In this document: positions 63,942 to 64,000 of the stretch, in pieces | Numbering within the stretch: the first letter of the stretch is position 1 | How the letters are laid out: every line of letters starts with the position of its first letter | Source of the DNA: Bacteroidota bacterium | Lineage (GTDB): Bacteria > Bacteroidota > Bacteroidia > Cytophagales > Cytophagaceae | NCBI GenBank assembly: GCA_023428135.1 | Contig: JAEYZG010000043.1 | Span: 110,565-174,564, forward strand | Direction: 5' to 3' | Length of the DNA stretch: 64,000 bases | Program-made: the position numbers and the translations under genes | The notes under the pieces: generated by a model | Database searches by the model: none | What the model was told of the DNA's origin: nothing | What the model saw: only the letters and a program-made list of their open reading frames with translations

Positions 63942-64000
63942 TTTTTTTATATCAATAAAAGAGGCCTACCCTGAAAAGACAATTTTAATTTGCCTACTTG

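Overview
The window is AT-rich, has few Shine-Dalgarno sequences, and carries several lineage markers: type IX secretion (T9SS) C-terminal domains, four PorP/SprF-like proteins, a TonB-dependent receptor paired with a DUF4249 lipoprotein, and ECF sigma/anti-sigma pairs. Together these indicate a gliding-type member of Bacteroidota, most likely in or near Cytophagales. The species is not provable from the sequence. No rRNA, tRNA, CRISPR array, insertion sequence or phage was seen.

Layout. (1) 1-14256: right-hand edge of a biosynthetic gene cluster, nearly all on the minus strand. It holds a fatty-acyl-AMP ligase/ACP/condensation-domain megasynthase that runs off the left edge, a fused aminodeoxychorismate synthase, an (S)PPW methyltransferase, an Sfp-type phosphopantetheinyl transferase, one uncharacterised plus-strand gene, a PksB/BaeB-like metallo-hydrolase, a four-gene envelope export set (ABC ATPase, FtsX-type permease, LolA-like protein, outer-membrane barrel), and a fused acyltransferase-PfaD enoyl reductase. 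The free-standing AT-PfaD fusion marks a trans-AT polyketide/peptide system whose main modules lie to the left. (2) 14257-15667: a 1.4-kb stretch without an intact gene, containing what looks like a decayed coding sequence. (3) 15668-20040: ECF sigma factor, membrane anti-sigma-like protein with a CHU_C-like C-terminus, secreted leucine-rich-repeat protein with a T9SS type B end, and a divergent PorP/SprF gene. This looks like a surface-signalling unit. (4) 20409-23713: TonB receptor plus DUF4249 lipoprotein. (5) 23934-31998: an MprF-type membrane protein, then a TetR-HlyD-ABC-ABC-ABC2-ABC2 drug-export operon (ybhGFSR-like, with YbhF split into two genes) behind a 46-bp palindrome, followed by a Crp-family regulator. 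(6) 32091-39276: a site-2-protease homologue that has lost its catalytic residues, two uncharacterised envelope proteins, and a WYL regulator flanked by two DUF1508 genes that share an operator-like motif. (7) 39477-47726: a secreted beta-helix T9SS cargo, small metabolic genes, a CFA-synthase-like methyltransferase, a fatty-acid hydroxylase gene broken at two simple repeats, and a fused MsrB-MsrA. (8) 48044-54240: a complete RND efflux operon. (9) 54421-60772: membrane proteins, an acetyltransferase remnant, and a second ECF sigma/anti-sigma pair followed by three tandem PorP/SprF genes, each behind the same 41-42 bp element. (10) 60931-63778: Crp-family regulator, flavodoxin-fold quinone reductase, STAS-like protein and a baeRF3-type protein.

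The most unusual items are the sigma/anti-sigma/CHU_C/PorP locus, the catalytically dead RseP-like protein, the WYL-DUF1508 motif, and the polyketide/peptide cluster with aminodeoxychorismate synthase and its own envelope exporter.
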